Source: Xanthobacteraceae bacterium (GTDB lineage Bacteria; Pseudomonadota; Alphaproteobacteria; Rhizobiales; Xanthobacteraceae). From it: a DNA stretch of 64,000 bases. Made by a program: the position numbers and the translations under genes. The notes below the pieces were generated by a model. That model had not been told where the DNA came from, did no database searches, and saw nothing but the letters and a program-made list of their open reading frames with translations. Of this stretch, positions 18,270 to 26,668 are shown piece by piece. Within the stretch, counting starts at the first letter, position 1, and every line of letters starts with the position of its first letter. The stretch is from NCBI GenBank assembly GCA_019745775.1, contig JAIESR010000050.1, positions 1-64,000 of the forward strand. The letters run 5' to 3'.

Positions 18270-18399
18270 TCCGTGATCACTTTCCTGTCGTTCCAAACCA
18301 GCAAAATCGAGGCCGCAATCTGGCGGCACACGCCGGAACTTTCGGCAAACATAGGTGATTACGCGCCCGGGACAACCCCTTGAGACGCGCGCCGCACCC

Positions 18400-20319
18400 T
18401 CACGCTAAATGCAGGGCATCGCGCCGGATGTTTTTCCCCAACGCTTCGAACACCTTGGCAACGATGCCTTTGGCGTCGAGACCGGCCTGTGCATACATCG
18501 CCGCCGGGCTGTCCTGATCGATGAACACATCCGGCAGCACCATGCAGCGGATCTTGGTTCCGGCATCGAGGGCGCCGTGCTCGGCCAGAGCCTGGATCAC
18601 ATAGGAGCCGAAGCCGCCGACGGACCCCTCTTCCACCGTTATCAGAACCTCGTGCTCGCGCGCGAGCCGCAGCGCCAGATCGGTGTCGAGCGGCTTCGCG
18701 AAGCGCGCGTCGGCAACCGTCGTGGTCAGGCCGTGCGACGCGAGCGTCTCGGCCGCCAGCAGGCACTCCTGCAAGCGCGTGCCGTAGGACAGCAACGCCA
18801 CCGAGCTGCCTTCCTTGAGGATGCGACCCTTGCCGATCTCGAGCGGCACGCCGACGTCGGGCATGTCGACGCCGACACCGTCGCCGCGCGGATAACGCAG
18901 GGCCGACGGGCGATCGTCGATCGCGACCGCGGTCGCGACCATGTGAGCGAGTTCGGCCTCGTCGGCTGCCGCCATCAGCACGAAGCCGGGCAGACAACCG
19001 AGATAGGCGATGTCGAACGAGCCGGCGTGGGTCGGACCGTCGGCGCCGACCAGGCCGGCACGATCGAGCGCGAAGCGCACGGGCAGCTTTTGAATCGCAA
19101 CGTCGTGTACGATTTGATCGTAGGCGCGCTGCAGGAATGTCGAGTAAATCGCCGCGAACGGCTTGTAGCCTTCCGTTGCCAGCCCGGCTGCGAAGGTGAC
19201 CGCATGCTGCTCGGCGATGCCGACGTCGAACGTCCGGTGCGGGAACGCCTTGCCGAAGATGTCGATGCCGGTGCCCGAGGGCATGGCGGCGGTGATGGCG
19301 ACGATCTTGTCGTCCTTCTGCGCCTCCTTCACGAGGCTCTCGCCGAATACTTTCGTATAAGACGGCGCGTTCGCCTTGGCCTTTACTTGCTTGCCGGTGG
19401 CGACGTCGAACTTCACAACACCGTGATATTTGTCGGCGGAGGCCTCGGCCGGGGCGTAGCCCTTGCCCTTCTGGGTCACGACGTGGACCAGAATCGGGCC
19501 TTCCTTGGTGTCGCGGACGTTCTTCAGGACGGGCAGCAGGTGGTCGAGATTGTGGCCGTCGATCGGGCCGACATAGAAGAAGCCCATCTCCTCGAACAAC
19601 GTGCCGCCGGTGACGAGGCCGCGCGCATACTCCTCCATCGCGCGGGCGCGCTGCTCCAGGAACTTGGGCAGCTTCTTCGCGAGCTGATGCACGATGTGCC
19701 GCAGCGAACGATAGGGCCGGCCCGAGACGAGCCGCGCGAGATAGGCGGACAGCGCGCCGACCGGCGGCGCAATCGACATATTGTTGTCATTGAGAATCAC
19801 GATGAGACGCGAATCCATCGCGCCTGCGTTGTTCATCGCCTCGTAGGCCATGCCCGCCGACATCGCTCCATCGCCGATGACGGCGACCACATTGTGCGAA
19901 AGGCCGGAGAGATCGCGGGCCACGGCCATGCCAAGCCCCGCAGAAATCGACGTCGACGAATGCGCGGCACCAAAGCAGTCGTATTCGCTTTCAGCGCGCT
20001 TGGTGAATCCGGAAAGGCCACCGCCCATCCGCAGCGTCCGGATCTTGTCGCGGCGCGACGTCAGTATCTTGTGCGGATAGGCCTGATGGCCTACATCCCA
20101 GATCAATCGATCGCGCGGCGTGTTGAATACGTGGTGCAATGCCACGGTCAGTTCGACAACGCCAAGGCCGGCTCCGAGGTGACCGCCGGTCACCGCAACA
20201 GCACTGATCGTTTCGGCCCGCAGTTCGTCGGCGACCTGCCTGAGCTGACGCTCGTTCAAGTGCCGCAGATCGGCGGGGGATTTGATGGTGTCGAGAAGCG
20301 GAGTCGTCATGGTCATCAT
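18400..20319 (-). CDS. dxs: 1-deoxy-D-xylulose-5-phosphate synthase
   Basis: Thiamine-diphosphate enzyme that condenses pyruvate and glyceraldehyde-3-phosphate to DXP, entry step of the MEP pathway. Seen: TPP-binding [16 protein letters not shown] ending in LNDNNMS, the central transketolase pyrimidine domain ([15 protein letters not shown]) and [14 protein letters not shown]. Length is about 639 aa, normal for the family. The start is ambiguous among ATGs at 20319, 20316 and 20310; I chose the first because AGGGA lies upstream. A longer frame to 20412 adds a non-conserved leader. With ispH and the prenyl synthase this gives a local isoprenoid supply for the hpn genes. Confidence 0.94.
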   Translation of the reverse strand: MMTMTTPLLDTIKSPADLRHLNERQLRQVADELRAETISAVAVTGGHLGAGLGVVELTVALHHVFNTPRDRLIWDVGHQAYPHKILTSRRDKIRTLRMGGGLSGFTKRAESEYDCFGAAHSSTSISAGLGMAVARDLSGLSHNVVAVIGDGAMSAGMAYEAMNNAGAMDSRLIVILNDNNMSIAPPVGALSAYLARLVSGRPYRSLRHIVHQLAKKLPKFLEQRARAMEEYARGLVTGGTLFEEMGFFYVGPIDGHNLDHLLPVLKNVRDTKEGPILVHVVTQKGKGYAPAEASADKYHGVVKFDVATGKQVKAKANAPSYTKVFGESLVKEAQKDDKIVAITAAMPSGTGIDIFGKAFPHRTFDVGIAEQHAVTFAAGLATEGYKPFAAIYSTFLQRAYDQIVHDVAIQKLPVRFALDRAGLVGADGPTHAGSFDIAYLGCLPGFVLMAAADEAELAHMVATAVAIDDRPSALRYPRGDGVGVDMPDVGVPLEIGKGRILKEGSSVALLSYGTRLQECLLAAETLASHGLTTTVADARFAKPLDTDLALRLAREHEVLITVEEGSVGGFGSYVIQALAEHGALDAGTKIRCMVLPDVFIDQDSPAAMYAQAGLDAKGIVAKVFEALGKNIRRDALHLA

Positions 20320-20539
20320 CGCAACATGATTGTCCCTAGCAGTCAGCGACAGGGCACGGGGCGAGTAATTGGCTAAGGCTACGGAACCATGCAGATTGGC
20401 TCGGTATTGCACAATTCATCGGGTAAGGCTGTGCCCAACGGGACCGCGTTTGTTCTTAACGCCCTGAATAGCTGGATGGTTCGCCCCATTCAATAGTCAA
20501 TCTTGCGATTTGACGGGCGCCCGTGCGGAAAGAAAACAT
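20320..20539. promoter_or_regulatory. Divergent promoter region dxs/hpnN
   Basis: A 220-nt region between divergent dxs and hpnN, clearly less GC-rich than the flanking genes (for example TCAATAGTCAATCTTGCGATTTG split around 20490). It must contain the promoters of both. GGAAAG upstream of 20540 is a plausible ribosome-binding site for hpnN. No operator motif is recognised. Confidence 0.4.
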
Positions 20540-23128
20540 ATGCTTAGATCAAAGATTGTGTCGATTGTTGATATTTGCGCGCGTTTTCCATGGGCGATTA
20601 TTGCGATTACGGCGATATTAACCGCCGTAACTGCTGTCTATTCAGCCCGTAACTTCTCAATCAACACGAATGTTAATCGGTTAATCTCTCAGGACCTCGA
20701 TTGGCGCCAACGAGAACTTGCCGTCGACCGGCTTTTCCCCCACCGGAATGATACGATTTTGGTGGTGATAAATGCCCCCACCTCGGAAGAGGCGACCGAG
20801 GCCAATGCGGCCCTCATCAAGCGGTTGCAGGACCAGCCCGCCCTCTTCCCATCCGTGCAATCGCTCAATGAGAGCGAATTCTTCCAGAAGAATGCGCTGC
20901 TGTTCGCGTCGGAAGAACAGGTGAAAGGCTTCGCCACCCAATTCGCACAGGCGCAGGCGCTGTTTCAGGTGCTGATCACCGACCCATCGCTGCGCGGTCA
21001 GGTGCAGGCGCTGACGTTCGGCCTCGCCGGCCTGACGCGCAAGATGTACACGCTCGACGAGATGACGCGTCCGCTGTCGATGTTCGCAACGACGCTGGAA
21101 GACGTCGTAGCCGGAAAGCCCGCGAGCTTCTCGTGGCGAGAACTGGTCAACCGCAAGGAGCCGACGCCCGGTGAACTGCGGCGCTTCATCCTGATCAAGC
21201 CGGTGCTCGATTTCACCCAGCTCGAGCCGGGTGCTGCCGCCACCAGCGCGATTCGCCAAGCCGTGTCCGATCTCAAGCTCGCAGCGGACAACCGCGCGCG
21301 CGTGCGCTTGACCGGCTCGATCCCGATTCAAGACGAGGAATTCGGCACACTGCGGGAGCACTGGGAGCTCAACGCCGTCGTCTCGCTCGGATTCCTGATC
21401 GGCATTCTCTGGCTCGCGCTCGGATCGGTGCGAATCATCGTGGCAGTGCTGATCAGCATCTTCGCCGGCCTCGCGATGACCGCGGCCATGGGCCTTTGGC
21501 TGGTCGGCTCGCTGAATCCGATCTCGGTCGCTTTCGCCGTGCTGTTCGTCGGTATCGGCATCGACTTCGGCATCCAGTTCGGGGTGCGCTACCGCGCCGA
21601 GCGCTACGAGATCAATCATCTGCAAAAGGCGCTCGTCAATTGCGCGCGCCATGTCGGCATTCCGCTGACGCTCGCGGCCGCGGCGACCGCCGCCGGCTTC
21701 ATGTCGTTCCTGCCGACCCACTACCGCGGGCTGTCCGAGCTTGGCCTGATCGCCGGTCTCGGCATGATCATCGCGTTCATCGTCAGCATCACGCTGCTGC
21801 CGGCGCTGCTCAAGCTGTTCAATCCGCCCGGCGAGAAGGAGCCGCTCGGCTATTCCTCGCTGGCGCCGGTCGATGCGTTCATGGAGCGGCACCGGATCCC
21901 GATCATCGTCGGGACTGCCATCATCTCGCTCGGCGGCCTACCGCTGCTCTACTATCTGCAGTTCGACTTCAATCCGATGAATCTGCGCAGCCCCAAGGTG
22001 GAATCAGTGGCGACCTTCCTGGAGCTGCGGAGCGATCCGAACGCGGGCGCGAACGCCATCGACGTGCTGACGCCCAGCCTCGCGGATGCGCGGGCCACCG
22101 CCGAGAAGCTGCGCAAGATTCCCGAGGTGAGCGGCGTGATGACGCTCGACACCTTCATCCCGCAGGATCAGGAGCAGAAGCTCACCTATCTCCGCGCGCT
22201 CGCCAAGGCGCTCGAACCTGCCTTCAAGGCACCCGCGCGCCCTGCCCCGTCGGATGCCGACAACGTCGCAGCGCTCAATCGCGGCGTGGAGGCATTGAAG
22301 AAGGCAGCGGCCGGCCAGAGCGGCACCGGCGCCGAAGCCGCCAACCGGCTCGCGAACGTCCTGGCAAAGCTCGCGAGCGGCGACGAGGCGCTGCGCCAGC
22401 GCGCGACCGCCGCACTGGTGGTGCCGCTCAAGACCGCGATCAACGGCATGCGACTGTCACTCGAGGCACAGCCGATCACCGTCGGCAACCTGCCGCAGGA
22501 CATCAGGAACAACTGGATCGCCGCCGACGGCCGCGCCCGCGTCGAAGCGCACCCAAAGGGCGATGCCAACAACAATGAGGTGCTGCGGCAGTTTGCGCGC
22601 GCCGTGCTCGCGGTCGAGCCGCGTGCCAGCGGCGGCCCGATCGCAATCCTCGAATCGGGCCACGCCGTCGTGCGCGCGTTCATCGAGGCCGGCGCCTGGG
22701 CGTTCCTGTCGATCGCGATCCTGCTCTGGATCGTGCTGCGCCGTTTCACCGACGTGTGCCTGACGCTGATCCCGCTGGCGCTCGCCGGCGTGGTGACGCT
22801 CGAGATCTGCGTTCTGATCGGGCTCGAACTCAACTTCGCGAACATCATCGCGCTGCCGCTGCTGCTCGGCGTCGGCGTCGCGTTCAAGATCTACTACATC
22901 ACCGCCTGGCGGGCAGGACAGACGCAGCTCCTGCAGTCGCCGCTCACCCGCGCCGTATTGTACAGCGCGCTCGCGACCGCTACGGCCTTCGGCAGCCTCT
23001 GGCTGTCGAGCCATCCCGGCACGTCGAGCATGGGCAAGCTGCTCGCACTGTCGCTGGTGACGACGCTCGCCGCAGCGGTACTGTTCCAGCCCGTGCTGAT
23101 GGGACCGCCGCGCGAGGTCGACGACTAG
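20540..23128 (+). CDS. hpnN: Hopanoid transporter HpnN (RND/MMPL family)
   Basis: RND-type inner-membrane transporter required for moving hopanoids to the outer membrane in Rhodopseudomonas. The 862 residues have an N-terminal TM helix (about 15-38), a periplasmic domain, and a TM bundle (about 280-430) with VLFVGIGIDFGIQFGVR and the following AAATAAGFMSFLPTHYRGLS. A second periplasmic domain and a C-terminal TM bundle (about 715-850) follow. I start at the ATG at 20540 because the ten preceding codons are not family-like. It is separated from dxs by a divergent promoter region, so it may be expressed independently of the shc operon. Confidence 0.94.
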   Translation: MLRSKIVSIVDICARFPWAIIAITAILTAVTAVYSARNFSINTNVNRLISQDLDWRQRELAVDRLFPHRNDTILVVINAPTSEEATEANAALIKRLQDQPALFPSVQSLNESEFFQKNALLFASEEQVKGFATQFAQAQALFQVLITDPSLRGQVQALTFGLAGLTRKMYTLDEMTRPLSMFATTLEDVVAGKPASFSWRELVNRKEPTPGELRRFILIKPVLDFTQLEPGAAATSAIRQAVSDLKLAADNRARVRLTGSIPIQDEEFGTLREHWELNAVVSLGFLIGILWLALGSVRIIVAVLISIFAGLAMTAAMGLWLVGSLNPISVAFAVLFVGIGIDFGIQFGVRYRAERYEINHLQKALVNCARHVGIPLTLAAAATAAGFMSFLPTHYRGLSELGLIAGLGMIIAFIVSITLLPALLKLFNPPGEKEPLGYSSLAPVDAFMERHRIPIIVGTAIISLGGLPLLYYLQFDFNPMNLRSPKVESVATFLELRSDPNAGANAIDVLTPSLADARATAEKLRKIPEVSGVMTLDTFIPQDQEQKLTYLRALAKALEPAFKAPARPAPSDADNVAALNRGVEALKKAAAGQSGTGAEAANRLANVLAKLASGDEALRQRATAALVVPLKTAINGMRLSLEAQPITVGNLPQDIRNNWIAADGRARVEAHPKGDANNNEVLRQFARAVLAVEPRASGGPIAILESGHAVVRAFIEAGAWAFLSIAILLWIVLRRFTDVCLTLIPLALAGVVTLEICVLIGLELNFANIIALPLLLGVGVAFKIYYITAWRAGQTQLLQSPLTRAVLYSALATATAFGSLWLSSHPGTSSMGKLLALSLVTTLAAAVLFQPVLMGPPREVDD

Positions 23129-23129
23129 G

Positions 23130-23585
23130 TCACTGCGAGATCGCGGAGACCCGCGAGCAGACTTCGCTCCTGGCGCGGCGGCCGGTCGTGGCATTGCCGT
23201 CGCCGACCCGCGTCCAACGCTGACCGCCGCAGAACACGCCGCCAAGCACACAGCCTTCGACGCGCAGCGTGTTGTCGCCGACCATCCGGACATTGGCGTT
23301 GTAGGTCTGCCCGTTGGTGGCATTGTAGATCTGACCGTCCCAGCGCGCCTGCGAGGAGGCCCGCATATTGATCAGCACCGGGCTGCCAAGCGTCGGCCGG
23401 CCGCTGCGGCTATCGCGCCCAGGCTCCTTCTCCCAGGCAACGACGCCCCACAGCGCACCGCCGCAGTTGTCGATGCGAATGATGGCGCTGCCGTCCTCGG
23501 TCCGCCAATCACCGGTCGGCTCGGCGGCCAGCGCTGTTCCGCTGACCATCGTGGTTGCGACGAGAGTGACGAATGCTAGGCGCAT
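23130..23585 (-). CDS. Secreted DUF2147-like protein
   Basis: A small exported protein, 151 residues, with a signal peptide (MRLAFVTLVATTMVSGTALA-AE). The mature part starts PTGDWRTEDGSAIIRIDNCGGALWG, typical of DUF2147 proteins, followed by GQIYNATNGQTYNANVRM and VEGCVLGGVFCGGQRWTRV. Several cysteines suggest disulfides in the periplasm. The start at 23585 has GGAGG five bases upstream; an in-frame ORF continuing to 23726 lacks that. The stop is one base from the hpnN stop, so the two genes converge tightly. The function of the family is unknown, though it often occurs near envelope genes. Confidence 0.8.
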   Translation of the reverse strand: MRLAFVTLVATTMVSGTALAAEPTGDWRTEDGSAIIRIDNCGGALWGVVAWEKEPGRDSRSGRPTLGSPVLINMRASSQARWDGQIYNATNGQTYNANVRMVGDNTLRVEGCVLGGVFCGGQRWTRVGDGNATTGRRARSEVCSRVSAISQ

Positions 23586-23962
23586 GGTGCCTCCATCTTC
23601 GGATGAGCTTCCCCGGCCCCATTTGGGAACAAACCTTGATCCCCAATATCTGGAAGAGCTTTCTGGTGATAATTGGACATCCACGGAAATTACGTCGATG
23701 TTTTCCGCCACCGCCCTAGAACCCATAAACGCCGCTGAGCGTTAAGCTGGCCTAGCGGGTCGCTTGGGTGGCTGAAACCTCGGCAAGGCGCCCTGTCCCG
23801 AATGCCATAGCGATAGCGAAGGTGCCCCTAAAGCCCTCAGCGTCGCTTGGAATTCTTGCATCGATGCGTCGAATTGACCGCCGGCGCCCACGAAACCCGC
23901 TTGGCATCTGCACAATCGCCACTAGGATAAAGCATACATAAACACCGCCAGAGGGACCGCCG
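23586..23962. other. Divergent intergenic region, no gene recognised
   Basis: A 377-nt gap between the divergent DUF2147-like gene (minus) and methyltransferase gene (plus). The first half is AT-richer (a stretch near 23630-23730) and probably contains the DUF2147 promoter. Open frames here are shadows without ribosome-binding sites. GAGGG at 23951-23955 serves the GTG start at 23963. No RNA gene or repeat was recognised. Confidence 0.35.
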
Positions 23963-24697
23963 GTGACATTGACGCCTTCAGGAACCCCGAGCCGTAGCAG
24001 GCTCTGGGGCAAAGAGAACAGTGCCTCGCACGAATGGGTCGATCTTGACCGCGGCGCGATCACGCGCCGGTACGACCGCTTCGCGCGGATCATTCCGTTG
24101 TTCGACTGGCTTTTCTTCATGCCGCCGCGTTTCCGGGAGAAGGCCGCTGAGCGCCTGCAGCTCAAGCCGGGCGACCGCGTCCTCGAAATCGGAACCGGCA
24201 CCGGCCGCAACCTCGGGCCGCTCCAGGCGGCGGTCGGACCGACCGGCACGGTTTACGGCGTCGATATTTCGACCGGAATGCTCGACCAGGCGCGCGCGCT
24301 GTGCACGCAGAACGGCTGGTCGAACGTCAATCTCATCCAGCAGGACGCCGCTGAATTCACGCCGCCCGAGCCGCTCGACGGTGTGATGTTCGGTCTCTCC
24401 TACAACACCATGCCGCATCATCTCGCGGTGCTGCATCACGCGTGGAATTTGCTGCGCCCCGGCGGCCGGCTGGTGGTGATGGATGCCAAGCTGCCGCCCG
24501 GCCTCGGCGGCCGGCTGATCCTGCCGTTCAGCCTGTGGCTGATGAAGCGCACGATGCTCGGCAATCCGCTGATCAAGCCGTGGGAGGACGTCGCGCGGCT
24601 CGCCGGCACCATCGAGATGGAACAGTTCGTGTTCGGCTCCTGGTACATCTGCACGGCGACCAAGCCTGCGACAGCCGCCACGACCACGCCCCACTGA
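23963..24697 (+). CDS. Class I SAM-dependent methyltransferase
   Basis: A 244-residue methyltransferase resembling UbiE/phospholipid N-methyltransferase-like enzymes. SAM motif I is VLEIGTGTGRNLGPL near 75-89, followed by VYGVDISTGMLDQAR (acidic ribose ligand) and motif III LLRPGGRLVVMD. The N-terminus includes ITRRYDRFARIIPLFDWLFF, a hydrophobic, membrane-seeking stretch that suggests a lipid or quinone substrate. The start is GTG with GAGGG upstream. The substrate cannot be assigned. The gene is followed, after 64 nt, by a YciI-like gene and an alpha/beta hydrolase on the same strand, possibly one transcript. Confidence 0.82.
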   Translation: MTLTPSGTPSRSRLWGKENSASHEWVDLDRGAITRRYDRFARIIPLFDWLFFMPPRFREKAAERLQLKPGDRVLEIGTGTGRNLGPLQAAVGPTGTVYGVDISTGMLDQARALCTQNGWSNVNLIQQDAAEFTPPEPLDGVMFGLSYNTMPHHLAVLHHAWNLLRPGGRLVVMDAKLPPGLGGRLILPFSLWLMKRTMLGNPLIKPWEDVARLAGTIEMEQFVFGSWYICTATKPATAATTTPH

Positions 24698-24761
24698 CCT
24701 TCCAAGGCTCTCGCGGCCGCTTTATGCTCCCTCCGGCAACGAATGCCGGGAGTTGGGCACC

Positions 24762-25076
24762 ATGGCCGAACGCGCACGCGAACAATGCTGGGTCATCAAC
24801 AATGAAGTGGTCGAGCCGCGGCCGGCCTCGGCGCCGCCGCAGGAAGAGCTCGTCGAGAAGCATCATGCCTTCATTCACGATCTTGAAGCCAGGGGCATGT
24901 TGGTCGGCGCCGGCCCGTTCCTCGACGACAGCGGCACGCGCTTCGGCACCGGCATGATCATCTTCCGCTGCGCGACCCGCGCGGAAGCCGAGAAGATCGC
25001 CAACAGCGAGCCCTATATCGCGAATGGTGTGCGCCGCCTGAAGCTGATGCCCTGGCAGAAGATCGCCGGCAGCTGA
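24762..25076 (+). CDS. YciI-like protein
   Basis: A 104-residue single-domain protein of the YciI/dimeric alpha-beta barrel type. Seen: an N-terminal strand with CWVINNEVV, the helix LVEKHHAFIHDLEARGMLVGAGPFLDD with the conserved His before GxLxxAGP-like sequence, and CATRAEAEKIANSEPYIANG near the C-terminus. These are the usual YciI landmarks, in which a His is proposed as catalytic or ligand-binding. ATG at 24762 has GGGAG nine bases upstream and is preferred over the TTG at 24753. It lies 26 nt before the hydrolase gene. The function is unknown. Confidence 0.8.
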   Translation: MAERAREQCWVINNEVVEPRPASAPPQEELVEKHHAFIHDLEARGMLVGAGPFLDDSGTRFGTGMIIFRCATRAEAEKIANSEPYIANGVRRLKLMPWQKIAGS

Positions 25077-25102
25077 CCCCGGACTTTGTTGAGGAGCCTG
25101 CC

Positions 25103-25978
25103 ATGATGAATATCGCGGTGCGAAGCGACGACCGGTTCGTCACCATCGACGGCTTGAACATCCGCTACCTCGAAGAAGGCACGGGCGTGCCGGCAATCCT
25201 GCTGCATGGCGCCTCGCTCGGTTCCTCGGCCGACGTGTTCCGCCGCAACCTGAAGGCGCTCGGCGCCAACGGCATCCGCGCCATCGCCTTCGACCTTCCC
25301 GGCTTCGGCAAGAGCGACGCCACCGACGACTTCTCCGCGAGCTTCAAAAAGAAGATCGTGCTCAAGTTCATGGATGCGCTGAAGCTCGACCGGGCCGCGC
25401 TGATCGCGCATTCCGCGTCGGGTAATGCCGCGGTCGGCATCGCGCTCGATAATCCCGACCGCGTCTCGCATCTGATGATCCTCGGCACCGGCAGCCTGCT
25501 GCCGCCACTCGAAGCCAGCGGCACCAAGGTCGGCGGACGCGAAGGCGCGGCGCAGGCACGGCTGGAAGAGCGCATGGTGAACCAGGAGCCGTCGCTCGAC
25601 GACACCCGCGCGCTGCTCGAGGCGAACCTGTTCCACCGCGAGCTGATCACCGACGAAGAACTGCAACTGCGCCACCAGAACAGCATCGGGCCGTGCTTCG
25701 TCGAGTTCGCGCGCCGTCACGCCGCGTCAAACGAGGGCGGTGGCGGCGGCAAGCAGTCGGTGCCGCTCTGGCAGCGCTACGATGAGCTGAAAATGCCGCT
25801 GCTGCTGATCTATGGCCGCGAGGATCGCGGCCGCGCCGCCGAGCGAGTGGAGTTGCTCAAGCAGCGCTACCCGACACTCAACCTGCACATCGCCGAGGGC
25901 TGCAAGCACCTGGTGCCGTGGGACGCCGCGGAGCTGTTCCACAAGCTCGCGGTGCCGTTTCTGACAGGCCGAACCTGA
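25103..25978 (+). CDS. Alpha/beta-fold hydrolase
   Basis: A 291-residue soluble alpha/beta hydrolase with the full catalytic triad visible. The oxyanion region is AILLHGASLG, the nucleophile elbow AHSASGNAA (Ser), the acid IYGREDRG (Asp) and the base GCKHLVPWD (His). The layout resembles carbon-carbon bond hydrolases (MhpC/BphD type) and esterases; substrate specificity cannot be read. GAGGAG precedes the ATG. It is the third gene of a same-strand run after the methyltransferase and YciI-like genes, and its stop is 5 nt from the convergent hypothetical gene. Confidence 0.86.
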   Translation: MMNIAVRSDDRFVTIDGLNIRYLEEGTGVPAILLHGASLGSSADVFRRNLKALGANGIRAIAFDLPGFGKSDATDDFSASFKKKIVLKFMDALKLDRAALIAHSASGNAAVGIALDNPDRVSHLMILGTGSLLPPLEASGTKVGGREGAAQARLEERMVNQEPSLDDTRALLEANLFHRELITDEELQLRHQNSIGPCFVEFARRHAASNEGGGGGKQSVPLWQRYDELKMPLLLIYGREDRGRAAERVELLKQRYPTLNLHIAEGCKHLVPWDAAELFHKLAVPFLTGRT

Positions 25979-25983
25979 CGAGG

Positions 25984-26643
25984 CTACCGGTGCGGACAGC
26001 GGCGCACCGCCGCGACATAGTTCGAGTTCTGCGGCCAGCGCGACCGCAGCATCTGCAATCGATCGAGCCATAGCTGCGGCCGCGCGACGACCTTGCTGAC
26101 GTCGAACGGCGGGTCGTCGTGGACGCCCTTGTGCATGCCGCAGCGCCAGCCGTAGACGTGGAATTCATCGGCTCCGGTGCGGACGAGACGCATCACCTTG
26201 CCGCCGGGCAGGCTCAGGTCGCCTTGCGCCGCATAAATCAGGTCGATGTGATCCCCCGCATTCACCGCGACAGCCGGCCACGGCGCCGCGCTGAGGTCTT
26301 CGATCATGGTGCGCGCTTCCGCCATCGGGATGAATCCGATGGTGAAACCGTCGCGCACCGCACTGCTGCGGAAATCGTAATTGTTGTGGCCACACGGCAG
26401 CTCGAATTCGTCGCTGCCACAGTCATAGACAGGCGTGTGCAACACCGGCGACGCCCCTCCTACGACCGGCAACCGGTCGAGCATCGCAAGCCATGCCGTG
26501 CAGTTTTTCGCCTGTTGCGCGTCGCGCGCCGCGAAATGGGAGTCAGCCCGCGCGCCGGGATCGCCCGATCCCTTGCCGCGCATCATCAGCACCACGACGG
26601 TCGCAACAACGGCCCCGACGATTCCGCCGATCAACCACTCCAC
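25984..26643 (-). CDS. Membrane-anchored hypothetical protein
   Basis: I do not recognise a family. The 219 residues start with a clear TM anchor (WLIGGIVGAVVATVVVLMM, residues 3-21), then a low-complexity linker and a globular domain. Four to five cysteines are visible (KNCTAW, YDCGSDEFELPCGHNNYDF, GWRCGM, RRCPHR), consistent with disulfides if the domain is periplasmic. Two hydrophobic beta-like stretches (GFTIGFIPMAEA and PAVAVNAGDHIDLIYAA) suggest a compact fold. It stands 25 nt downstream of the glutamine synthetase family gene on the same strand and may be co-transcribed. ATG start, normal codon use. Confidence 0.65.
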   Translation of the reverse strand: MEWLIGGIVGAVVATVVVLMMRGKGSGDPGARADSHFAARDAQQAKNCTAWLAMLDRLPVVGGASPVLHTPVYDCGSDEFELPCGHNNYDFRSSAVRDGFTIGFIPMAEARTMIEDLSAAPWPAVAVNAGDHIDLIYAAQGDLSLPGGKVMRLVRTGADEFHVYGWRCGMHKGVHDDPPFDVSKVVARPQLWLDRLQMLRSRWPQNSNYVAAVRRCPHR

Positions 26644-26668
26644 GGCTGCCTCCCCCGCTACCGCCGCC

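Noticed and set aside
20510-20539. Ten extra N-terminal codons for hpnN
   Set aside because: They are polar and not found in the family; ATG 20540 has a purine-rich site upstream and is followed directly by the first membrane helix.
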